Origin: Triangularia verruculosa
Taxonomy: Eukaryota > Ascomycota > Sordariomycetes > Sordariales > Podosporaceae
Length of the DNA: 59,576 nt
NCBI GenBank assembly: GCA_033296885.1
Contig: MU864042.1
Span: forward strand, 1 to 59,576
Reading direction: 5' to 3'
Part shown: positions 35,001 through 45,548 of the stretch, piece by piece
Layout of the letters: each line of letters opens with the position of its first letter
Position numbering within the stretch: the stretch's first letter is position 1
The notes under the pieces: generated by a model
What the model was told of the DNA's origin: nothing
Databases searched by the model: none
Seen by the model: the letters and a program-made list of their open reading frames with translations, nothing else
Translations under genes and position numbers: made by a program

Positions 35001-37441
35001 TCCTGCAGTATAGCGACTGTTCCACGAGCCTCTAGAGTTGTTCAATACTCATGATGAGGGTGGTCATGAGAGAAACATCATCTCGATTTGATCTCCGAAA
35101 GACTGCAGCCATGCCACAGAGATCTGACCTGACAGAAAGCCCCAAGAAGCTTGTTCTCATTTCTGACCTAAGGCCCGCCAGGATGGAAGCGCGGCTATGC
35201 TGCGGGAAGGTTAAGCGGCCGTGTAACCGGCTACCGGTCAGTCGCTGCTCCTCCCCCACACAACAACCAACAAGCTCCCGCTCACATCGTGCCACAGGCA
35301 CCGAAGAGATCTGAGACCCTGCTTCTCTGCAGCCCTAAGCTGCTTGCGGGGCGAGGTTGTTAGGCAGACATCCAAGCCGTGCTAGCCAGGGTCCTTCAGA
35401 CCTTCAGTGAGGCGCAACATGTTTTGGAGGAGCTGGCACAGCCACCATCCCGACGATTCACCATGTGGTGGAGCCACGGTTGTTGTTCATCTGGTTGCTC
35501 TCAAGGTCTGTACGTATGAAAACAAGCCTGTGGCTCGTGCTGTCGAAGATAATCACTGCCTGCGATCCTGAAAGACGCCATCTCAAGACCGTATATGCTT
35601 TTGCCTGGCATCCTTTGCCTGTCCAAGTCGATCAAAGAAAAGCGAGTCAGGGAGAGAGGTCAGTCAGTTGAAGAGTGTGGGCGAGTGTCATAGATGAGAT
35701 TGTAGATCGGCATGAGTTGCTCTTTCGATGCGGGTAGCAATCTTCTCCTGGGCGTGAGCCTAAATGTGTGGAGACCTTGCTCGATCCTTCGACCTGGGGG
35801 AGGCGTGAGGAGTATGAGACCAGCGCGGGGTGAGTATGAGACTAGCACACTGTGAGCAGCATGATAGAGACTCCTAACCAGGCCAGCCACCGTAAAAATA
35901 GTCGATAGGCATCAAGATAAGTTATGGGCCATGAATGATCGTGCGTTGGGAACTCACGGAGGTCCTATCGACTCTTTTCGAATACTCCTTCCCTATCCTA
36001 GTAGTCTCTTTTTGTAGCAACAGCAGCTTTGTAGCTCAATGTCGTGCCGCGGGGCAGGCTGTCCTGGAAATACTTGGCAAGTTTCTGTCCCACAACACAG
36101 GAGGGCTTCTGAGTTCTGAAAATGTCGGCTAGTAATGTGTGTCTTTGGGGAACCCCATTCCCTGAACGGCCAAAAGCTAGGTGAAGAGGAAGTGTAGGTT
36201 GAGCGTTGGTGGACATCTCCTTGTCTATGAGAGCTGGTGTCGATTGAAGTAAATCTGCTATTGTTGGAACTGCTTGACGGCAGCGAGCATGTTGCCTGGG
36301 TGGTAATAATTATCTGTCATTTGTGGTCTACTGAAGCTGAAAAAGAAGCTGACCATGCCACTGGGGTAAATCGCTGGAGTGGTTTGTGCTAAATCCTCAA
36401 AAGAATGCTGTATCTGGCTTCCTGTCCAGGCTTATCAATATGGAGATAACTTCCGGAACTCTTGGCGACCGGCCGGGGCTGTTCCGGCAATTGGCTGCTG
36501 GCTCCGACTCCCGAGCTTGGTTTGAGCCGCTCCCGGCCTGTCCCGAGTCTCAATGCCACGCCGGCCGAGTGTCAGGGTCAAGATGCCAAGGCCGGGGCCG
36601 AATGTGGGGTAAACGTCTTGGCTACCAATACTCTTTCGTGAAGGTTAGGATGAACATCGCGTTGACGATGAACTGGATATCCGTTCTCAGCTCTTTGTCG
36701 TGCTTGCTTTCAGCTGTCGGTCCATGTCTCAGTGATGGAATGATGGAGTCTGCTGCATGAAGCAAGACCCGTAACACCCCAGCCAGTGGCAAGGCGGGGC
36801 AAGCTTTGTAACATGGCTATGGCGTAGCCTCGTCGCTGAGGGCGAAGTGAATGTTCAGCCTGGGCCACAAGACAGAGTGAATAGGTGATACACTAGGCTG
36901 ATGGGAGCAAAGAATGAGAAAGAATAGTGAATGACAGACTTGGTCAGCATTGCTCAATGAATGCGTGGGCGGTGTGGAATCTGTTCGAAGCTTCACCTTC
37001 TAGGAGCAGCTGGAGAACAGTGGGAGCTGGAGCCAGTTGGCAGCGATAAGGACCGATAAGCGGTGCCTGAGCTGTCCTCAGTTGCTCTGCTGGGTGAAAA
37101 CGCACGGACTATTGCCGCCTGGCAGTGGCAGGACCCGCACTCGTCATCCGAGTGGCCGCCTGGAGACATCGCCTCTGGGAACCTGGCCAACCTTACCTGC
37201 CAAACCACCTGCAACGAAGCCAAATTGGTGGCTGTCTTTAACTTTTCATCATCAACTCTTTTTTCACTTGTCTCCCGCAAATAAAACTCTGCTTCTTCCT
37301 TTCCGTTGGAGAGCTCTCTTCTTCTCCCAGAAACAACCACCCCTCTCCGCCAACCCCGCGACAGACGACTTCGTTTTCCCCTCCACATCCCATCCTTCAT
37401 CGACGAGTCTCCCACTTTACATCATCACAAATACCGACAAG
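32096..37441. other. 5.3-kb divergent intergenic region with no recognised gene
   Basis: This is the shared upstream space of the Zn2Cys6 factor (-) and CDC48 (+). Reading frames are all short (under about 150 codons), overlap, and lack domains or clear intron chains. Base composition is ordinary, not AT-rich, so a RIP-degraded transposon is not suggested. A local cluster of inverted GGTGCC/GGCACC hexamers lies at 32677-32737. The last 400 bp before CDC48 are pyrimidine-rich, as expected for its promoter and leader. Unannotated non-coding transcripts are possible. Confidence 0.45.
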
Positions 37442-40126
37442 ATGGCTCCCGAGCCGAGTGCCGATCACCCCGAGCACAAGAAGAAGGTCAACCTGATGTA
37501 CGTGTCCTCTCCAGATGGTGATGGCTGCCATCAAAGACCTCGGACGTCGAGTATCGTTCGAATAGTGACGGCGAGCTAACCCCGCGCAATAGGGATGCTT
37601 CGGGCGCTGAGCGTAAGGATGAGGATGATACCGCCACTGCCATTCTCAAGAAGAAGAAGAAGCCCAACCAGCTTATGGTGACGGATGCCGTTAATGACGA
37701 CAACTCCATCATCGCCCTGTCCAACAACACCATGGACACTCTCCAGCTGTTCCGTGGCGACACTGTCTTGGTCCGTGGCAAGAAGAGAAAGGACACCGTT
37801 TTGATCGTTCTGGCCGACGACGACCTTGATGATGGCAGTGCCCGTATCAACCGTGTCGTTCGTCACAACCTCCGCGTCAAGCATGGCGACATGATCACAA
37901 TCCACCCATGCCCCGATATCAAATATGTAGGTTTGCCTTTCGCCGTTTGCGCTTGCACCGAGCATCCATGCTGACAAACTGCACAGGCCAAGCGTATTGC
38001 CGTTCTCCCAATTGCCGACACCGTCGAGGGTCTTACCGGCTCCCTCTTTGACGTTTTCCTCGCTCCGTATTTCCGCGAAGCCTACCGCCCCGTCAGACAA
38101 GGTGACCTCTTCGTAGTACGTGGCGGTATGAGAGCGGTTGAGTTCAAGGTGGTCGAGGTCGACCCTCCCGAGTACGGCATCGTCGCCCAAGATACCGTCA
38201 TTCACTGCGAGGGCGAGCCTATCCAGCGTGATGAGGATGAGAACAACCTCAACGAGGTTGGCTATGACGACATTGGTGGTTGCCGCAAGCAGATGGCTCA
38301 GATTCGCGAAATGGTCGAGCTGCCGCTCCGCCACCCTCAACTCTTCAAGTCTATCGGCATCAAGCCCCCACGTGGTGTGTTGCTTTTCGGTCCTCCCGGT
38401 ACCGGTAAGACATTGATGGCTCGTGCTGTCGCCAACGAGACGGGCGCCTTCTTCTTCCTCATCAACGGTCCCGAGATTATGTCCAAGATGGCTGGTGAAT
38501 CCGAGTCCAACTTGAGAAAGGCTTTTGAGGAGGCCGAGAAGAACTCCCCGGCCATCATCTTCATTGATGAGATTGATTCGATCGCTCCCAAGCGTGACAA
38601 GACCAACGGTGAGGTCGAGCGCCGTGTTGTCTCTCAGCTTTTGACTCTCATGGATGGCATGAAGGCCCGTTCCAATGTCGTGGTCATGGCCGCTACCAAC
38701 AGACCCAACTCTATCGATCCTGCGCTCCGCCGTTTCGGCCGCTTCGATCGTGAGGTCGATATCGGCGTCCCTGACCCAACTGGCCGTCTTGAGATTCTCC
38801 AGATCCACACCAAGAACATGAAGCTTGGTGACGATGTCGACCTTGAGCAGATCGCTGCCGAGACCCACGGTTATGTCGGTTCCGATGTTGCCGCGCTCTG
38901 CTCTGAGGCTGCCATGCAGCAGATTCGTGAGAAGATGGATCTCATTGATCTGGATGAGGATACCATCGATGCCGAGGTCCTCGACTCTCTTGGTGTGACC
39001 ATGGAGAACTTCCGTTTCGCTCTTGGCGTCTCCAACCCCTCTGCTCTTCGCGAGGTTGCCGTCGTCGAGGTTCCCAACGTTCGCTGGGAGGATATTGGTG
39101 GTCTCGAGACCGTCAAGGAGGAGCTCAAGGAGAGTGTCCAGTACCCCGTCGACCATCCCGACAAGTTCCTCAAGTTTGGCATGTCGCCATCCCGTGGTGT
39201 CTTGTTCTATGGTCCTCCTGGTACGGGTAAGACTATGTTGGCAAAGGCTGTTGCCAACGAGTGCGCTGCCAACTTCATCTCTGTCAAGGGTCCCGAACTG
39301 CTTTCCATGTGGTTCGGCGAGTCTGAAAGCAACATCCGTGACATTTTCGACAAGGCTCGTGCCGCTGCCCCTTGCATTGTCTTTTTGGACGAGTTGGACT
39401 CTATCGCCAAGGCTCGTGGTGGTTCTGTTGGCGATGCTGGCGGTGCTTCCGACCGTGTCGTCAATCAGCTTCTGACTGGTATGTTATCTACTTGTTTGGT
39501 ATCTATGAGTTCTATTGCTAACTTTGAAATCAGAAATGGATGGCATGACCTCCAAGAAGAACGTCTTCGTCATTGGTGCTACCAACCGTCCCGAGCAACT
39601 TGACCCTGCTCTGTGCCGTCCTGGCCGTCTCGACTCTCTCATCTATGTTCCCCTTCCTGATGAGGCCGGTCGTCTCAGCATTCTGACTGCCCAGCTCCGC
39701 AAGACGCCTGTTGCTGACGATGTCGACCTCAACTACATCGCTTCCAAGACCCACGGCTTCTCCGGTGCCGATCTTGGTTTCATCACACAGCGTGCCGTCA
39801 AGCTTGCCATCAGAGAGGCCATCTCGGCTGAGATCCAGCGTACCAAGGAGCGCGAGGCTAATGGTGAGGATGTTGACATGGAGGCTGAGGAGGACCCCGT
39901 TCCTGAGCTCACCAAGCGCCACTTCGAGGAGGCCATGCAGATGGCTCGCCGGTCCGTCAGTGACGTTGAGATTCGTCGCTATGAGGCGTTTGCTCAGCAA
40001 ATGAAGAACGCCGGGCCAGGTGCTTACTTCAAGTTCCCCGAGGGTGGTGTCGAGGGTGCTGCGGGCAACGGTGGCGCTGGCAACTCGTTCGGTGATGCTG
40101 GTGATGATGAGGGTCTTTACGACTAA
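37442..40126 (+). CDS. CDC48: AAA+ ATPase Cdc48 (p97/VCP)
   Basis: Cdc48 is the hexameric unfoldase that extracts ubiquitinated proteins from membranes and complexes (ERAD, ribosome quality control, chromatin). Four exons (introns 37498-37592, 37927-37986 and 39479-39533) give 824 aa, nearly the yeast length. The N domain starts ATAILKKKKKPNQLMVTDAV. D1 has Walker A GPPGTGKT near residue 264, Walker B IIFIDEID and sensor/arginine-finger RRFGRFDREVDIG. D2 has GPPGTGKT near residue 540, IVFLDELDSIAKARGG, and after the last intron EMDGMTSKKNVFVIGATNRP. The C-terminus carries Gly/Ala-rich sequence and the acidic tail DDEGLYD with the penultimate tyrosine used by adaptors. The gene uses balanced, optimised codons and lacks the skew switch seen in its neighbours. 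Confidence 0.98.
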
Positions 40127-40958
40127 ATACGTCAACCACATTCTACAACCTGGGAAAGTTCCGCAGCCCATGTATTCTAGTTTACTCCAGCATCACGCTA
40201 TCTAGCAGTTTGCACACTTGGTCGGGGAGTTATTGAGGCAAATGGGGAATTCATCGGTTTACTTGGGCGGCCACTTCTTTTTAAATGGCCTAAAACAGCG
40301 GAGCTATTATCCAGGAGCAGGGTCTGCCTCCGGCCTTGGGGCCGTCTGGTTTTCGAACCGGGTCAGCGTGGGCTTTTTCGTAGTTGGGGCGGGCGTGAGC
40401 ATGCAGATAGTTTCTTTTTGCTAGAGGCGCCGGGCACGACAATGGGGGCGCTAATGATTTTATTGATGATGGCCGCTACACGGCAAAAGAATCCAGACGA
40501 TAGATTGCATACTTTTTTTGTGCCATTGGTTTGGTGACACATTTGATGTGATTTATTCATGCTGCTTTGATGCCATATGCATACTCTCTTTAGTACACGC
40601 CGTTTCATTTCATCTTAACCGACCCAAGGTGTCTTTACAGGATTCTCTGAGCCATGTTCTAGGAAGCAAAGAGGATTCAAGTAAAAAGAGAAAAGACAAA
40701 CAAAAAGACATGGTATTAAACGCCGCCGACGAGTGAGGAAAATGCCCAACCACTCATGGCATGTGTGTCATAAATATATACAGTCTCTCCTTCTCCCCTT
40801 GTGTGCTGCCACCTTCCTCAATCCATTAATATCATATATTTCCCGCTTTGATCACAGCCCACCGGCAGAATCGCTGCCAAAGTCTGCTCCCTAAGCCATG
40901 AAACCCGATTTCAATTCTCGCTGATGTAACCCGCCCAATTCTTCATCTCAATTTCCTT
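40127..40958. other. Convergent intergenic region after CDC48
   Basis: These 830 bp contain the CDC48 3' untranslated region and the 3' flank of the minus-strand acidic-repeat ORF. It is A/T-richer than the coding DNA around it. No gene is seen. Confidence 0.5.
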
Positions 40959-41699
40959 CTAACCACCCCTATATCTCCGCCAGATGAATCTCACCGCTCG
41001 AACTCCCCTCGCCATCCTCCTCCCTGCCCTCGCCATCCTCCTCCCTGCCCTCGCCATCCACCTTGCCCCGGCTCCCCTTCTCCTTCTCCCGCTCAACGTC
41101 ATCGTCGCCCCCACCTCCTCATCAGATTTCTCATCATCCCCCTTCTCTCCCTCGTCAATCGACAGCGTCCTGGACCTTGTCTCCTCTCCAGAAGACTGTT
41201 CATCACCGCCTTCCTCCTCCTTCTTTACACCACCCTCCTCCTTGGCATCCTCCTCCCTGACATCCTCCTCCTTCTTTACATCCTCCTCCTCCTCCATTTT
41301 CACATCCTCCTCATCCTTTACCTCCTCCTCCTTGACATCCTCCTCCTTGACATCCTCCTCCTCAGTCTCATCCCACCTCCTCCCATCCCTCCGAAACCTC
41401 TCATCATCCCCCCTCGGCTCAAAAACCGGCTCCTCACCCCGCGGGTACGGCTTCTGCGTCGCCGGGTTAATCGTCCACCACTTCCCATCCCTCTTGACTC
41501 TAGACCTCAGATTCCCGTGAATATCCATGGCCCACTCCTCTGACCTCGTTTCATCCCCACTGTCACTTTCCCTATCCCACCATTCCTGCTGATTCTGCTG
41601 TTCGGGTCCATCACCACCCCCTCGCAACCTGCAGGGATTCCCTCCGTCTATTGCCTTTAGCCCCTCCTTCTCCTTCCCCTCCCCTTTCCACTCCCCCAT
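40959..41699 (-). CDS. Uncharacterised acidic-repeat protein, or 3' part of the ORF upstream
   Basis: The open frame encodes 246 aa from the first ATG (MGEWKGEGKEKEG). A conserved-looking core reads EEWAMDIHGNLRSRVKRDG and GKWWTINPATQKPYPRGEEP. It is followed by about 50 residues of imperfect EEDVK-type Glu/Lys repeats and an Arg-rich C-terminus with two tandem copies of a block containing MARAGRR. It looks disordered and nuclear; I recognise no family. The frame is the same as that of the gene ending at 41733 and is separated from it by one TAG, with no other stop. It may therefore be the 3' part of a single longer gene. The antisense Leu/Ser-rich frame over it is judged a shadow. Confidence 0.5.
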   Translation of the reverse strand: MGEWKGEGKEKEGLKAIDGGNPCRLRGGGDGPEQQNQQEWWDRESDSGDETRSEEWAMDIHGNLRSRVKRDGKWWTINPATQKPYPRGEEPVFEPRGDDERFRRDGRRWDETEEEDVKEEDVKEEEVKDEEDVKMEEEEDVKKEEDVREEDAKEEGGVKKEEEGGDEQSSGEETRSRTLSIDEGEKGDDEKSDEEVGATMTLSGRRRRGAGARWMARAGRRMARAGRRMARGVRAVRFIWRRYRGG

Positions 41700-41732
41700 C
41701 ACCCTCAACAAAGCAGTCACGCCTTCCACCTT

Positions 41733-42326
41733 CTAGGAGTCATCCGGCTCAATCTCGCAAACCTGCTCCAGCGCCTCCCTCGTGACTTTTAGTGCGTCGT
41801 CAATAACTGCTTGTGGGAGCGCCAAAGAGTTCTGTCCAGCAGTAGTTCTGATGCCGTTGCCATTGACGTTTACATTCTTTGCACCGTTTGGTGTGCCGTT
41901 TTCGTCTCCGGGGGCGGGTGTGCCGTTTGTGGGTTTTGATGTTGAAGAGGAGGAAGAAGAAGAAGAAGGGGCGAGGGCGGTGTCGTGGCGGATGTCGTCC
42001 ATTACTTTTCGAAGGAGGGCGGGGAAGGTTGTGATTTCGCCTGATCGGAGGAGGTCGCGGGCGTGGTTCTCGATGAGGGTTGGCCAGTTGGAGGGGTTGG
42101 CGTGGAGGGTGTGGAGGAGGTGTTCTTGGATTCTGGGCGGGGTTGGATGGACGGTTAGGAAGGGGGTAAGGGGGGGGAAAGGGAGTGGAGAGGCGTACTT
42201 GGTTACGTGACCTTCTTTGATGAGGGTTGAGTTGATGGAGGAGCGGAGTTCTGGGTCGAGGGTTGCGGGTGTGTAGCTGGCGGCTGATGGGGGGACTTTG
42301 ATGGGGGTTGATGGGTTGTTTGACAT
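41733..42326 (-). CDS. Conserved-looking small protein of unknown function
   Basis: Two exons (intron 42133-42198) encode 175 aa. The N-terminal 95 residues are predicted helical: LDPELRSSINSTLIKEGHVT, then IQEHLLHTLHANPSNWPTLI, ENHARDLLRSGEITTFPALL and RKVMDDIRHDTA. A Ser and Asn/Gly-rich linker follows, ending in a short helix LPQAVIDDALKVTREALEQV and EIEPDDS. The splice joins HVTK to IQEH without shifting the frame. Nothing indicates secretion or membrane insertion; a small nuclear or chromatin-complex subunit would fit the style, but that is a guess. Coding skew is G-poor and C-rich throughout, as in the 5' halves of neighbouring genes. This would make sense if the gene continued past the TAG into the next ORF. 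Confidence 0.65.
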   Translation of the reverse strand: MSNNPSTPIKVPPSAASYTPATLDPELRSSINSTLIKEGHVTKYASPLPFPPLTPFLTVHPTPPRIQEHLLHTLHANPSNWPTLIENHARDLLRSGEITTFPALLRKVMDDIRHDTALAPSSSSSSSSTSKPTNGTPAPGDENGTPNGAKNVNVNGNGIRTTAGQNSLALPQAVIDDALKVTREALEQVCEIEPDDS

Positions 42327-43646
42327 GGTGGGCGGTTGGTTGCCGTGATGATATTTGAGAAAAGTCGGGGAGAGGAATAGCTGGAGATGTAGTGTCTGTT
42401 GTTTTGGTAGTCTAGCTCGGGGTGGGGCTTGGTGTATTTGTTTGGCGGTAAACAAGCTTGTCGTGATGGATTGGCAGAAAACGAATGTTGTATGGTGGTT
42501 ATTACTGAATAGAAGACAAGGCTGAGGATTGTTGTTTTGGAGAAAGACAAGGCTGATGATTGCATGGCACGATGGCATTTCAGAGCTTCCTGCCACACGC
42601 GAAGTGGGCCAAGCTCCCATTATCTGCCCCACTACGCTCGATTCAGAAGGCGGTGAGCACACTCGCAACAGCATCTACCCCTAACCCTTGATCTTCAGGA
42701 CGACATTCTTGCCTCTTTGCGATGCTGGAAGTGATCTGCCTTGGTAAGAGCTTGGGAGATATCAGCCGGAGAAGACCGATGCTAACCAACTCTCAGAGTA
42801 AGTCCTCATCTTTACAAGTGTAAGAACCGGAACCCACGGAGTTCCCCATCGACACTCCATATTCCAGAGATGCCGACTCGTCACGACAACAAGCGTGGAG
42901 ACGGGGTCAAAGTCTCAACAATATGCAAAGTTGAATTCGGGGAATACGACAATGCGAGTCACCCCGCGGCCTCACTGTCAACTGGGACCCGTCAAAATTG
43001 ACAACATGGGGATGGCGGACAAGTGTCGATCGATTCGTCCACCCCACATTTCCCCGCCTCCATGAAGTCCAACGAAGCTTTTGGTGGTATCCGCCTCATG
43101 TAGCTATAACTAGTCTACCAAGTTCACATCTTGCTACAGCCAATACGGCTTCGGCAACTTACTCTCCTTCTTGGCCCAAGTGGGACAAAACCAAACAAAA
43201 CATCGCACTTCTTCAATCGCTATATGTCAAACCCAGTCGTTAGACTTTCGCACCTCCGATGATGCGGGGACAGTCTGGGCCCCGATCAGGGACCAATTCA
43301 GGGGCACAAACATCCCACAGCTTGACTGACTACGAACATCTGCACGTCTTCGTGTTCTCTGGTCAGAATCCCAAAGCGATACCATGGTTCTCGGCCCTTG
43401 GCTCACTCCACATCGCGACTTCCAACAGCCGGACTCTCGTCCATAGTGGCCCCAACAACAATGTCGATGATGACGAGATGAGGTTAAGCAGCGACTCATT
43501 CATACAACAGGTGGGAAGACGAGGGGGAAAGCCAAACCATAAGTACTCGGGGTCCCGGTATCTCAGAACTTTCTAATCAGCAACTCAATCCTCATCCTCT
43601 GCATTCATCCAGTCATACCAGCATCGCATTCTGAGCATAAGCAACC
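42327..43646. promoter_or_regulatory. Divergent region upstream of the small protein and the secreted repeat protein
   Basis: This 1.3-kb divergent space contains a telomere-like CCCTAACCCT at 42679-42688, about 350 bp upstream of the minus-strand gene. Its right part should hold the promoter of the secreted protein. Short frames at 42998-43576 show no protein character. Confidence 0.4.
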
Positions 43647-45548
43647 ATGTCTTTGAGTACCCTCCGCACCGGCCTCGCGGCCTTGGTGCTCGCCCACGGC
43701 ATCAAGGCGGCCCCAACTCCCGCTTCTGAGCTTGATCTCCAGAATATCCCTGCCCCTCCTTCCGTCAACCTGACTGCTGTCACCAACCCGGCTGACTACC
43801 ACAACTTTGCCGTCTATGACACCTGCGAGTGCAATCATCGCTACGGCAATGAGTACAAGACCAGACTCGACTGCGATGTATGTCTCTCTCCATCCTGTAT
43901 CACACTGATTTGGTCTGTTACTAACATACTTGCTTCTTTTCAGACCAAGATTGGCGAGTACCGCAAGTCCCTCTACGTAGACCATCTGGCTGCCGCCTTC
44001 AGCGGTTACTACGACAAGTACGGCAATGTCGTGTGCGGCGGCGAGTACTATGGCATCCTCTACAAGGGATGCCACGATCTCGACAAGTACTACCACGGCC
44101 GCATCCGCTGCCTCCGCCCCGTCCCCCACGGATGGCTCGAGAAGCACGGCAAGCATGGCTACGGCGGCGGCGGCGGCGGCGGCTACGGCGGCCACGACGG
44201 CTGGAGCTCCGACTCTGACTCCTCTTCCTCTTCCGACTCGGATGATGACTACTGCGACAATAAGGGCCGCCACAACTACGACCGCTGCGGTCGCCGCTAC
44301 GGTAGTCGCCACGGCGGCTATGACGGTCATCATGGCAGCGGTTATGGTGGACACGACGGCTACAGTGGTCGCGGTGGCTATGGCGGTCATGGTCACGGCA
44401 ATGGCGGACACGACGGCTACAGCGGTCACGGCAGCCACAATTATGGCGGCCACGGAAAGGGTGGCTACGGCAGCTCTCACCACAACTACGGCGGTCACGA
44501 GAGCGGCTATGGCGGCCACGGCTCTGGTTACGGTCATGATGGTCACAGCTCCGGCTATGGTGGTGTGTCTCACGGTTACGGTCACGATGGTTCCCCCCAC
44601 GGTTATGGTGGACACAACTCTGGCTATGGTGGACACAACTCTAGCTATGGTGGACATAACTCCGGCTATGGCGGTGTCTCTCACGGTTACGGTCATGATG
44701 GCAACAGCTATGGTCACGATGGACACCACTCCGGTTCTGGCAGCCACGAGTCTGGATATGGTGGTCACGACGGCAACAGCTACGGCGGTCATGCCAGCCA
44801 CAACTCCGGCTATGGCAGCCGCGAGTCTGGATATGGTGATCNNNNNNNNNNNNNNNNNNNNNNNNNNNNNNNNNNNNNNNNNNNNNNNNNNNNNNNNNNN
44901 NNNNNNNNNNNNNNNNNNNNNNNNNNNNNNNNNNNNNNNNNTCATGCCAGCCACAACTCCGGCTATGGCAGCCGCGAGTCTGGATATGGTGATCACGACG
45001 GCAACAGCTACGGCGGTCATGCCAGCCACAACTCCGCCTATGGCAGCCACGAGTCTGGATATGGTGGTCACGACGGCAACAGCTACAGCGGTCACGACGG
45101 CAACAGCTATGGCAGTCATGAGTCTGGATATGGCGGTCATGATGGATACAAGAGCTCTGGGCATGATGGTCACCACTCTAGCTACGGTCACGGCAACAAC
45201 TACGGCGGCCACTCTGGCAGCTATGATGGCCACAGCTCTGGCCTCGGTCACGGCAACCACTATGGTGGCCACAGCTCTGGATACGGTGGCCACAGCTCTG
45301 GATATGGCGGCCACGGCAACCACTACGGCGGTCACTCGGGCTATGGCCACCACGGTGGCTACAGCGGCAAGGCTGATTACATTGCCGAGGTCAACCCCGA
45401 GGACCTCCCTGCCGTCATCGACACTGCCGTCATCGACACTGCCGTCGAGGTCCAGCCCGAGGCTGTCGTTACCGAGGTTGCTACCGAGGCTGCTGCCGAG
45501 GCTACTGTCGAGGCCGCTCCCGAGGCCGTCACCACCGGGTCGGAATAG
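43647..45548 (+). CDS. Secreted His/Gly/Tyr/Ser-rich tandem-repeat protein (interrupted by assembly gap)
   Basis: Two exons (intron 43878-43943, phase 0) encode about 611 aa counting the 100-N gap as 34 unknown residues. The N-terminus is a clear signal peptide (LRTGLAALVLAHGIKAAPTP, cleavage near AAP). A mature domain of about 110 residues carries six cysteines (TCEC, LDCD, VVCGG, KGCHD, IRCL) and many tyrosines. Then come a Gly run, an Asp/Ser tract, and about 400 residues of YGGH/SGYGGH/HDGNSYGGH repeats. A 75-bp unit coding 25 residues, with GYGSRESGYGD at its end, flanks the gap on both sides. The C-terminus is acidic and Ala/Val-rich with tandem AVIDT and no GPI signal. I do not recognise a named family. 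The composition suggests an extracellular, metal-binding or self-assembling low-complexity protein; this is inference. Confidence 0.85.
   Translation: MSLSTLRTGLAALVLAHGIKAAPTPASELDLQNIPAPPSVNLTAVTNPADYHNFAVYDTCECNHRYGNEYKTRLDCDVCLSPSCITLIWSVTNILASFQTKIGEYRKSLYVDHLAAAFSGYYDKYGNVVCGGEYYGILYKGCHDLDKYYHGRIRCLRPVPHGWLEKHGKHGYGGGGGGGYGGHDGWSSDSDSSSSSDSDDDYCDNKGRHNYDRCGRRYGSRHGGYDGHHGSGYGGHDGYSGRGGYGGHGHGNGGHDGYSGHGSHNYGGHGKGGYGSSHHNYGGHESGYGGHGSGYGHDGHSSGYGGVSHGYGHDGSPHGYGGHNSGYGGHNSSYGGHNSGYGGVSHGYGHDGNSYGHDGHHSGSGSHESGYGGHDGNSYGGHASHNSGYGSRESGYGDXXXXXXXXXXXXXXXXXXXXXXXXXXXXXXXXXXHASHNSGYGSRESGYGDHDGNSYGGHASHNSAYGSHESGYGGHDGNSYSGHDGNSYGSHESGYGGHDGYKSSGHDGHHSSYGHGNNYGGHSGSYDGHSSGLGHGNHYGGHSSGYGGHSSGYGGHGNHYGGHSGYGHHGGYSGKADYIAEVNPEDLPAVIDTAVIDTAVEVQPEAVVTEVATEAAAEATVEAAPEAVTTGSE
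44290..45365. repeat. Tandem repeat array coding YGGH-type units
   Basis: The plus strand is built from short direct repeats that code G-Y-G-G-H, H-D-G-N-S-Y and S-H-E-S-G-Y. These are nested in a longer 75-bp unit seen at least twice around the gap. The array extends from about 44290 to 45365, interrupted by 100 N. Confidence 0.9.
44842..44941. other. Assembly gap of 100 N inside the repeat array
   Basis: Exactly 100 N, the conventional placeholder size. The sequence just before the gap (ending at GGTGATC) recurs just after it, so the gap lies in unresolved tandem repeat. The simplest fill by the repeat pattern is 22 bp plus a whole number of 75-bp units, and any such length keeps the reading frame. 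Confidence 0.97.

Noticed and set aside
40984..41520. A plus-strand frame of Leu/Ser-rich sequence opposite the acidic-repeat ORF
   Set aside because: It is the complement of Glu/Lys repeats and lacks a folded-looking segment. The minus strand carries a Trp-rich conserved-looking core.
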